DNA of 64,000 nucleotides from Phoronis australis (taxonomy: Eukaryota > Phoronida > Phoronidae): contig NMRA01000008.1 of NCBI GenBank assembly GCA_002633005.1, positions 502,985 to 566,984 of the forward strand, in the 5' to 3' direction. Position numbers and translations under genes: made by a program. Shown piece after piece: positions 48,441-60,400 of this stretch; position 1 is the first letter of the stretch, and the number at the start of each line of letters is the position of its first letter. The notes under the pieces were generated by a model that did no database searches, had not been told where the DNA came from, and saw only the letters and a program-made list of their open reading frames with translations.

Positions 48441-51400
48441 CTAAAATGAAAAGTAAAAGTGTATCAATTGGTAAGCTCAACTGCCTCTGCCAAACTTTCA
48501 TTTGAATTTGATGAGCCACCCATGAGAAATGGACGTTTGAAGTTAGGGTAATTTTAACGTTTTCTTGGGTACCTCATAACCCAAATAAGCAAAGCTTCTC
48601 TCATTTGAAAAGACAGCATGATTGCTGAAAATTTATTGCCTGAGATTTAAATGCCTCGAGAGAATGTCTACCTTAGAATGACTTGCTCAATTTGGCATCT
48701 TTTACTTTATTTTGAACCTCTTCTATTAATAAAAATCAAAAATAAGAATTCTTGACACTGAAAGTGTGATTTAGTGAACAAAGTCCGATATCAGTTGGTC
48801 TGAGTAAGTTAAAATGCCTTCAAAAAGTAACACTACCCTTGTTTCATGGGTATTCATTATCCGAAGCACTAGTTTATCTTAAGACCATAGTGTTCCCAAG
48901 TACAACCATTGCGTGATAGCAATTGTTGTAATTTACCTTGAGTGTTCCATCGTCAGCTGCAGCGCCACCTGGGAATACCTTTTCCACTTTCACCTGGGGC
49001 TGTGACTTGCTGTCTCGGCCTCCTGATATACTGATCCCTGCAGAAAATATTCAAGATCTCAGTGGCCGGTTGCATGAAACAGTCCCAAATAGGGACTCAC
49101 CTAAGTTCCCTATATCTACTGCATAATTGTGATCTTGTGAAAACACAGATTGTCATTTTTTATGCTGTTTTAGCTTTTAGTTTCATTACTAAGTCAATGT
49201 TTGGTTACGTTAGAAATTGAGAGTGAATTTGATGGTGAATTCTCAATAGTACCGAAAATAAAAAGGGATCTTTTCATGCAACACCCCTAACTTAAGGACT
49301 AAGTCCCTATTTATTTTCATTGAATTCAGGGCTCAGTTTTTGATTACGTTATTAAAAAATTCATTAGCCAAAGAGCAGCTCACAATAAAAATGATAGAAA
49401 AATGTTGCATCTGTGACTCCATAAAGACACAAATACGCAAAAAGATTTAGGGATCTCAGTTAAGTCCCTATTTGGGACTGTTTCATACAACCGGCCACTG
49501 AAGCCTTATCAAGCAGCATGAATTCATCTTTAATCAGTGGCAAACATCATAGATATGCATCAATAGAAGGCTTGAACTGATCTTGTGTGTGGGAACAAAT
49601 GCAAGTGGCAACTTAGGCACGAGTTTTCTGATGAAATGCGTAATAATAAAAATATCTGCAATCACCCACTTCTGGGTATTTTAGTTATGATTGAATACCA
49701 CTATAACACAGTGTACTTTAAAGCAGCCTTTCGCTCTGTTTGTCTGGCTAAAACTGAAAATTAAATTACGCCTTTTGCTCTCATAAAATCTACCTTGTAA
49801 TATTCATTATCATCACAGGATTCTATTTCCATTACCAAAAAGAACATCAAAACCATCAACAATTAAAGAAAACGATTCACAGTTTCTATGGGTTTGCCAA
49901 CCCTAAAATTGCAAATTCAAAACTGACACATAATGCATATAATATGTCGACTCCAGTTGGTTATGGAAATAGAATCTGACTTTGTGAAAGCAAAAGATGT
50001 AGTTTGATTTTTGTTTTTCAGCCAGCTAACCAGAGAAATACAGCTTCAAGTTTAATTTAGCATTTTATCACAAAATTCTACCAATAAAGGTCTGCAACTG
50101 GGGAACTAAGCAGTCTTACAAACTGGCACACATTAGTACCAAACGTTGCACAAGACTCAGCTCGAAAGTTGACAATGAGTAAATTTTGAAAGTTTACTTG
50201 AAGCACGGAACATGATTCATCAATTTGTGTCAAGAAATGAGAAGGCTGAAAATAACATACCTAAAGATGATCTATTTTTAGTTAGCACAAGTGTGAACAC
50301 ATCTCCAGCAGTACAGGTATTGCTGTCCGCTGGTGGCCGTTGGGGCTCTTCAAGGGGAGGGGGCTCATCGGGGGGAGGTGGAGGGGTGAACTTAGGGCTG
50401 GGGGTCGTCTTATTAGTGTCAGTCACAGGTGGTGGAGGGGGAGGGTATTCAAAGTCGGATTCACTGTCCGAGACGTGGCGTGAGGCGACAAACAACGATG
50501 GAGGAGTTGCCGCACGTCTAGGGAGTGAGGAACCAGTACCTGAGTTGGGAGTACTGGACATCGGTGGTCTCGAATCTGGCAGAGGGGGAGGGGAAGCGGA
50601 GCCACTGGAGCTTTGGGATCCCCCAGGGGAAGCCAGGTCATAGTGGCCAGACAGGTCACTGGGGTGGTCAGTGCTGCGGAAGGAAGCTGTGGACATTGGG
50701 CGGAAGTCTCCGGAGGACACACTGGACTGGGGTGAAGGAATGTGAGCCTCGACTGAGGAGTCAGTCTTGGATGGGGACAGATCCTGGTTGGAAGGGGAGC
50801 CCAAGTTTGATGATGAGATCGACTTCCTTTCTATGGTGTCGTTCCAGTTGAGTGACTTTTTAGAATCCAGCGTTCCATCAGATTTTCTGCGGTAAAGAGA
50901 AACAAATTTGAAAAGCTGCAACATTCAACTGAGAACTGCCGACAGTCTGGACAATACATTTTGATCAGTTACTGGAGAAAAAAGAAGTAGTCCATGCTGT
51001 CCAACTTAACAATTCATTTAAACATGTGTAACATTGAATACTTGATGATGTAAGCATACATCCTGAATATACCATTCTTATAATAAAACACAAAATACTT
51101 TTATTATCAAACCTATTTATTGGTCTTAAATCACTACTAGAAAATAAAACTCAGTAAGTTTTAAATTCTTTTAAAACATTGTTCCACTTACAAAATACTT
51201 CTTGTTGGAGTTCCAGATTGTGCTTCTCGCTGAACTGGGCCATCAGCGTCACCATGACTAGCACCACTAACTCCCTCTGTTGGATGGGGATTGGAGACAG
51301 AAGTGTCACCTCCGCCTGCCTTAATAATGGCATATAATCCACTGCCGCTCCTCCGATTCCCACTGTTTCCTCGAGAAGGGGTTTGGCCAGACGCATCAAG

Positions 51401-54400
51401 AGATGACGACTGTGGGTTCTTAGAAACAGTTGCATAGATGGCATCACCATCTGAACTCGTGTCTTCTTTGGAGTTGACAACAGGTGCACTGATACCATCC
51501 GTTTCAAGTAAAATGGAGTTACTCTGACGTGACGTCTGTCCATTATGGACACTAGACTTAACCTCGCTTCGCGGCGTAGGTTTTGCATAGAGCGGCGTTT
51601 CCTGAATGTTCTCCTCAATTTCTGACGAAGCGACAGAGATGTGACTATCACTAGCAGAGTCTACGTCACTGTTGTGTTCGTTTTCCACCTCGTTAAAAAT
51701 TGACAAGGCCTGTTCCAGACTGTGCTTGGGTTCATCATTAACTGACACCTCAGGCAGACCATTGCCCACAGATTTGACAACAGCATTCTCATTTGAAGTC
51801 TGAGGGTAAAGTTCAATGTCACCCGGTCGAGGTCGCGCGACCTCAGGCGAACTCGACTGCCTCTTATTTGCAGGCACAAAGCTCGAACGAAAAATAATAT
51901 TACGATTCGTAGGCAAACCTGATGGTTCGAGCTCGGATTCAGAATTACCCCTCCAGTTGCGCTGGGGTAACCTGTATTGTAATGTTTCACTCGCTGCAAC
52001 AATCTCACCTCCACCACGAGGAGAGTGCAAACTGGCAAATGGCACATAGTCGTCGCTGCCACTATCTTGCTCATCTTGTCGAAGCTGCTGAAGTTTTTCT
52101 TGTTTCAACTTCTCCATCTCTTGCTTACGCAGAACATCCTTCTCGTATTCTTCTTTTGTTTTTAGGTGAAACGTTCCTCTGTTGTCTACAAATTCATGAG
52201 AGAATTCATTGCATGGCATGACTAAATCTACAAATGGCGACTTTAAATATGAAGACCATATGCTCTTCAAATCTACAAAGACTAACAGACAGTCTAAGTA
52301 GTTCACCACCGGTAATAGATTGATAAAACATGACTAATCAATGGCGTTCAATACTCAGCGAACACAGCATTCATTTTGTCATTGTGCGTACTAGATAAAT
52401 GAGTGCAGATTGTCATAGCCAACAGTTACAAGGTCAAAATCACATTTTGATTATCAACCCGAGCATAATAAAACAATGGTTTAAGCATTTCACAATTTCT
52501 ATTTAATTTTTCTTGGTCATGAGTGATACTTTCAGCTGGACACAGCTAAACTTTTCGTAGCCAAAAGATAACTGAACCTTTATCAAACAGAAATTCAGTA
52601 CAAACAGAGAGAAACGAAAATTACAGTCCCTAATACCACAGGCACTAATTGCCGGCATCCTTTCCTCACTGAGCAGAACCAGGCATCAAGGGAAAACAGA
52701 CAGCACACTAGTTGTACAATTAAAGTTAATTGTCTGTCTTCGTACGACCACATTGCAATATTGCCAATAACAGGAGGCGGGGGCAAAGAACTAGTTCCTT
52801 AGATTCGATTCATTGAATCACATGCAGACCTCTTTCAGAAAGCAATTCTCAATGAGCAGTTTGGAAAGCCGGTTATTTTCCACCCTAGGTAATAATTACA
52901 GTAAAGTGCTTACCATATAAAAAATAACTGGGAAATTATCAGTCATTAGAAAAAAAAAACAACACATTACTCTAAAAGCCTTACTGGGGACAGAAGCCAA
53001 AACTGTTTTTTTGGGCGGTCCATACTGATTCAGGCTCCGCCTCATGACCTGAGGTGACTGGGTCGACATGCGAGCTGAGAGCTCAGCGTACGCCTCGAGT
53101 TCCTGGCGAGACACCATGCTGTCAAACCGACCCAGATCTGTAGGACGTACGATTCCGCGGACTTCGCGAAGCAGTAGCATTTTCTCTGGCTTATCAAGGA
53201 TTGCCAAGAGAGGAGTCACCATCAACTCCACGTCTCCATTGGCAGTGTACTGGAACAAAAACACGTACAGTGGTATTAACAAAGTCATGAAGCAATCAAC
53301 CTCTGTGGCTATTATTGATTGTGAAACAAAACAAAACAAAACAAAACAAAACAAAACAAAACAAAACAAAACAATACAAAAAAGGCTATCATCACAGCAA
53401 ACAGCACAAGTCATGGATTTTTGTCAGACCGTTCAGAAACAGTTGGTAACTCGTTGTCGAATGGTCAAAAATAGCTGACTTGGGTGTCGAATTTTAGCAG
53501 ACCGACTGCAGACCTCACAGCCAACTACCTCGGAGGCTCTTGAGCATTCTTAAAAAAACACCCGTTGCCATGCCACCTCCAGTGTTTTTGATTTTCATCA
53601 TTTCGACTGAAATAATATTTACAAAGCAATCATGACATTTGGAGCAACTGTACGACAACCATTTTGAAAAGTGCGTGATTGCCATGGTAATCAGGCATTT
53701 TGCAGGCACAAATCATCAATAACGCAATTAGCTGCTCATTTTCTGTTTTAAAGCAGCATTTACATAACATCTAATAATATAAAATGCATCGTTTGCACAA
53801 ACTCCGTCTCCCCCACTCCACTTCAGACCTTCGTTGGACCCGTTTCGGAGCCGCCTTGGTCCCAGGTATTGCACCGGCCCCTTATTTGGATTCGACGTGT
53901 TCTGTTTTTTTCTCCCGGGTCGTTTTTTGGCAGACTTTATTCATTATGTGGGCTTTAAACACCACTGATTAATGTTCAACAAAGTCATGTGCACCAACTC
54001 AGCTGTAACGCATGTATTACATTGGAATAACAGGATTCTCAGCATCAGAGTAAAAAAAATACACTGTAAGGACACACAGCGCTGCTCTTAACCATTCATT
54101 GACCACTGTATGCATGCGCTGCTTATAAAGTTCGTACAAAAAGACTCACCGTGTTGATATGCCTGGAGACAGCCTCACACTCATCATCGTTCAATAACTT
54201 GCGGGCCATGTCCTGCACCATGGCTAGAGTCTGTGTCTGCATAGCCTCGTGTAACATCACCTGAGTACCTAGGCCCTTACTGAACACCTTCTGAGACCTC
54301 ACGCTCTGGCTGCCTGACTCTGCAAGGGAGACTAGCGAATGCATTCACTGATGGATCAAACTTCACCATTTAACAGATAGACGGCAACTGATGCGTGCAC

Positions 54401-57400
54401 TACCCAGGGTACAGAACTCTGGGATGTTCAACTGACTTGCCATCAACTGAAGCGGCAATTAACCGGCATTCTATTGATGAAATTAAATCCTGAATTGGAC
54501 CATTTACATAAAATTGATCTCAATTTCCACCTTAATCAGATAAGAAGTCAATTTTAGTCTCACAAAGAACTGAAACTGTTTATAGTCACCTTACTAGACA
54601 TATCATATGTTTTATGTAAAAAGGCCACATTGGGAGACTTATGAAGCACCGTCGAAAAATTCAACATGGCTGTTAGCTAGACACTTTAGTTAACATGCAA
54701 CATGAAGAAGACAGACATCAAGTTGTGGAATGAATGTTCATGGCTGGTGCCATTACTTAGCAATAATGATTGTTACCTATCGACGGCCTGGTTATATTTG
54801 AGAACCTAGCTTTCAAGTCTGGTTCCTAAATTCCAAACCAGACTTGAGGAACATTTTAATATATATCTGAAGAACACCCTGTGGATACTTCACACACTAT
54901 TTGTAAACCCAGAGTTAAAAATGTTTTATCCAGAGAATAAATACAGGTACCGCAAAATCTGCGAATCAGACAAAATCATGAGTAACAATCCAGAGTTGAA
55001 CAGAGACAGTGGTTACATATTTCCCGCCATTTACCACTGCCTCTTCTCAAGTGATAGCCACCACGTGGAGTTTGATGACCCTCAGGCACAGCCCACAGGT
55101 GACTACATGGATCCCTGCCAGTGTCCCGACGAAGAGCCCAAGATAGGCCCGAAAGCTAGGTTCTCAAATATAATCAGGCCACCGACACAAGACAATCATT
55201 GTTTCAAGTCATCAAGTTGTTCTCAATAGCAGCTTTTGAAGAAAGAGAATTGCGTTGTCAATGTGGCTTATTCGACTAATCGTCAATGACTTAACTGACG
55301 ATTTGTTAGTCATTGTACATTATGTAAATCTTTGTCTTGGAAATACAGATCGCAAACATTTGTAAGTCTGGTCAGCACGCCACCTGTTGGTCACATGATG
55401 TGGCCAACAGGTGGCTCCCAGTTTAATGCCCCACTAAGCTTACCTTCCCCTGAAGACTTTCTCGTTTCCTCTTTATCCTTCTTCTTAGTCAGGAGAGGCG
55501 GTCGTGATTTCGTTTTACCAATACTAGCACCTGAACAAAAGACAATTCACAATGCAATTAATTTGTTCATAAGCGTAAACATTCACTCTTACAACAAACA
55601 CCAGCAAATTTATATACGTTCCTACAAAGCTCTGTCCATACGTTATTTGGTAAAAGTGGGCATTTCTGTGCAAGGTTATTTGGTGATAAATGAACGCTGA
55701 GTTTATTGACAAAATGTGACACATTTGGCAGCAAATCCCCACCACCTAATCAACGGGCATGTAAGAATGACTCAAACTAAGGGGTCACGCAAACATCCGC
55801 AACTGCCTACTCTGTGTTAAATATAAGAATTGAGAGCAAAAACTAAAAATGCACAGCAGACCTTGAGACCCAGAGCCTTTGACCTTCAGTGGCTTCTTCC
55901 CAAACAACATTTCCTTGAATGTCCGCGATCGCTTGACCGCCTGTTTTTTGGCTGGACGCTCCTTACTTCTTTCCCTTTCCTTACTCGGATCTCGAGAAGT
56001 TTTCCTGGGATCAGGTTCTGTATAAACAAAGTAAAGTGGAAAACTACATTATATTGTTCTTTAAAGGGAATAGAATTTGTACAGGGTGATTCTCCCAAAA
56101 AAGGTCTCAAACCTCCGAAACTTTTAATTTTTCTTTCAACAGAGTCAAATTTTGCAGATCACAAGCTCATCCTAATGTTGAACGTTTCATACTGGTAATG
56201 TTCACAGCAGCGTCAGGGGATTTCCCAATACAAAAGGAGACAAGGGGATGTCAAAATAACGCTTGTAAAGATGGCTTAGTTGAGACAAATGTCTTAAAAC
56301 TGTAAATTCAAACACTTAAACAAAAGGAGCTAGAAAAGCCCCCCATCAGCATGCAAGCACAGCTGGATGCACCTTTCCAAACTGAAAAACGCGCTGCTCT
56401 ATGGAACACATCTGTCGAGAGCAAAATCCACACATTGCCGAAAAAATGCCGATACGCAGCAATGAACAATCTTTTCGCAATGAATGCTACAGCCTTTGTT
56501 TGCAACAGAATTATGCATAAGCTAATGTCAAGTTTCGGGTCCCTAGTTTAAGAAAAAAATTGTAAGAAAACTTTTGGGACTTGTTTCGGGGGAATCACCC
56601 TGGAGAACAAGAATAGGTTTTCACATTGCAGAAACATTTTTTGACGAGCTGCAAATGTATTGCCCTTTTGAATTGCCTACACATTTACAGATGGTAGTGG
56701 GAGAGAAAGTAAGATAGGCCTGACCTGGAAGATTTTTATATTGTACATATCCACCACAATCCACTAAAAGCAACACATTTCACAAGCACTGTCAGTACGT
56801 CTTCATTGAATTTACCACAAAAATAATTGGTGAGACTGCCACCAATCAATTCTACTTTGCTACAAATAATCAAAACTTTTACCCAATGTCATTTTAGGAC
56901 AGTTGTGCAATCCACAGTTAACCTATATCCATAATATAGAAACAGAATTTCCTTAATGTTTCTTACTGCTTAGAAATCTGGCAACATGAAAATCCACCTT
57001 TCCATCACAACCAGGCCTGAATGGGTGAAGATTTGGCAAAAAATACAAGACAGTCATAATTGAATCTTGGATAATAATCACTTACAGGAGTCCTGGATTT
57101 GAGAACCACCCGTTTTCTCCAGTGAATAACAAGCATAAAAACTTGTTCTCAAAATCCGAGTCCACTCTAAGTGACTATTGCCCAATCCTGCACCTCACAT
57201 GATGTAATTTCTCGTCACATTCTAAACAAACTACCTCCCGGTCTCCTAAAGCTCTGTACTCTGTCCACATGGTTGGGTGAAAGAAGTTCTTTCAGCCTCT
57301 TGGGAGACTTCTTATTATCCAGCGTCGACTTCTTGCTGTCCAGAGTCGACTTTTTACTGTCCAACGTTGACTTCTTCCTACTGTTCAGTGTTGAATGACG

Positions 57401-60400
57401 TGAAGACGCCAGTAAACCGCTCATATCTGGCAGGATAATCTCGTTCTGCTCAGGGAGTACTTCCTCTGTTTGTATCGCCATGCTGCAATACAGTGTTGCT
57501 AATAACAGAGTCCAACACTAACAATGTACTAAACATTTTTTAAATGTTTTGTACATTGTTACTATAGCATTGTTAGTATTGTTTATTTGATGCATGTATT
57601 ACCAAGAGTCACATACTATCATTTACTGATTGAAATATTTTTGCTTGCCCAATTAGATTGTGAACCCATGAAACCGCATCCTTTTGAAATCCTTTATAAC
57701 AGAAATATTAGAGCATGAAAATAGGCCTTAGATCTACTGTTTGTACTGGAAATTGAAATTAAATTATTTTGACATTTTCCACGATTCTATTTTTGTGAAC
57801 CCAACATAAGTGTCTATTATTGGTATTTTGTCTGATACTAAAAACAAATACTAAAAAGACTACCTGAATGAGTCAGGTTCACTTCTTGGTGTTTGCGTGC
57901 ACACTTCAATTCTACTCTCCATGGGGAACTGTGTCACTGTCCCCTCACTCTCGTATGAGCTGTCCACGTGGATGCGAGGAGGCGGGGCTGTTTGGGGACC
58001 TAAGTGGACAGACGAAAAGTTAAACTGGTTGAGTTGAAATAGTATGAAAAACACAATATTAAAAAGTGTCTAATAGGCAATACACAGAAATTGGATTTCT
58101 GAATTTACTATCAAATGATGCCATGGATGCTAAAATAATTTTCAAGCAACATAAAATGCCATCTGAGCAAACCTCTAATATTTTTTATTACAACAACTGT
58201 ATCCTGAGTTTACTAAATAAATTCTAGGCAAGACAAACCAAGAAATTCTTCACGTTGCAATATTTTTGCCACAAAATGGTTATTTACACGGCATTGAAGT
58301 TCACAATAGTAAAACCAGGACCAGTTGCAGTTGTGATAATGTAAAGAGGTTTTGAATGCTTCAATTGCGAAAATTGTTCCATTGTTGTGTGACTGTTAAC
58401 GGTATATGCATCTCAATAAAGATACATACCACAGCACAAATAGGATTCATGCATTTATAGTAAATATCACACAGTGCAAAAGTGTCCAATAATGAAAATT
58501 CTGGAAAGCATTGTAGTTTATTGGCTTATCACATACACTTTATTCGCCAGTAGTAAAAATCCCGATCCAGGAATCGAGCCCGGTATCTCCCAGCTAATAG
58601 TCGATTCCCATAATGCACTACGGTAAAATCTCAATCATTTCAGACACACTCACCAGTTTGGACAAAAAAGTATTACTCCAAGTGTCGAATTGCTGTTCTG
58701 GACATGTAGTGAATGTCGTCTTTTTTAGTTTTGCCATTTTTAAAGGTCATAGGTGCTTCATCTCATTTCCAATCAGCAACAATGACTGCTTCTTACTGGT
58801 TGGAATTACAACAGGCACTTACAACACTGCTTGGACTTTTATGACTCGTTTCTTATGTTTTTTGAGGACTAGGGAACAGAGATAGGCTTCAGTGATAAAT
58901 GCAGCCTGTCTGTGACAACACTCTTTCTCACCCATTTTAGACACTGAGGACTATAAAAACCAAATCCGCTTTTAAAAATTGATCTTTTTCGGTGTTTGAA
59001 AGGCATCAGACAAAAGAGAAATGGTGCCTATCAAATTAAGAGACAATCATAACAATTGCTTTCCAGATAGAATTTCAACCAGGTCTTTAGTTTTTACAAA
59101 AAATAGGCTTGGGCAACGAGACATATTATTTGAACTTAAAAACTTGATTACTACAGATTCTAGTTGCAAATAGACTGTGAACCAGCAGACTACTAACAGT
59201 TAGAATACATACACAACAGCAAGAGATGAGATAACAAATGAAGACACTCAGATGATTAGAGAACTTAAAACCAAACCAAGCCACATAAAATCAAACCAAA
59301 CCAAACCCTGAATGTACAGGAGAATAAAATCCACGCATTACATCTACATGTGATTAAAACAATTACCGAGTGACCTAGTGTCATGGTGAGAAGATAGACT
59401 AAGGACAGAGAAGTGTTTAGTAGCAACGCCAGAGGTCAGGTCAGGAGCAGAGTGGCAGCGACATCTGTTGAGTGAGTTTGTTGCAGCGAAATCTAGTCAG
59501 TAGCCATTACAAAAATCGATATTAGTCGACGTCTCGACAGTCTGTTCGAGATTAGTCGACTCCACGTTAGTCGACTGGATACGAGTCGACTCTATACTAG
59601 TCGACTGGATATTAGTGGCATTAGGATCAAGAGTCTGCTCGGTTTCTAATTCATGTATGTCCTCAATGTGATGCTCGTATCGAACGCTATGATTTCGTCG
59701 CATTTTTGTTCTGATTTTAACAGATCCCTCGGGACCTATGAAAAGAAGTAACTAGAGGTCAACAACATGTCAAGCAGCTGAAACAAAGCCAAACCGTTGT
59801 CTCCTTATCAGTACATTAAATCTAGCACAACCACACTAAGCAATGGATGGAGAACTAACTGTTAAAACCAGGTGAAAAACGGAATACTACATGAGACAAA
59901 GTGGAAATTTTTGTCCAAAATTGTTGCAATTTTACCGTAATAACTGCAATCAATTTAATTCGAAAATATTGGTTACATACTCAACAATGCACACTGGAAA
60001 TGAGAATGTACCCACTATTTTGCCTGTGATCAATCCTTTGTAACAATCCACACTGGTTGAGTGAAAAACACAGACTGAGCTAGTAAGAGCCAAAAATTTC
60101 TATCAAAGTATTGTATACAGAGTTATCAAAAACCACACCTTGCTTGAATTTAACAAAATGTTACCTTTATGTCACACATGCGTATCCAAACTTTAAGCGA
60201 AACAGTGCAACGTGCCAGTCTCGCCAATCTAAATACGTGCAGTACAGGTGTATAGGACAATAGGTGCAACAACAAAGAACCAGGCAGGTGAAAGCTGAAG
60301 AAGAAAGATAGAGAAGAAAATAACATAGCACGTATATGCAGTATAGAGAGTAGTGCCAAAGGAATACTCGTGGAGACTGGGAGAGTCATGCGACGCAGTG

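Noticed and set aside
50212-50643. 143-codon Gly-rich plus-strand ORF
   Set aside because: Antisense shadow of the proline-rich PDZD7 exon.
52186-52309. 5' extension of the long PDZD7 ORF to an ATG at 52309
   Set aside because: The residues are intron-like and hydrophobic; the acceptor at 52186 restores phase and similarity.
54921-55229. 102-codon plus-strand ORF with several cysteines
   Set aside because: It lies almost entirely inside a MITE and reads through its terminal inverted repeat.
58560-58630. Minus-strand tRNA-like sequence with a B-box-like GGCTCGATTCC
   Set aside because: A cloverleaf with paired acceptor and anticodon stems could not be built; perhaps a SINE head, but only one copy was seen.
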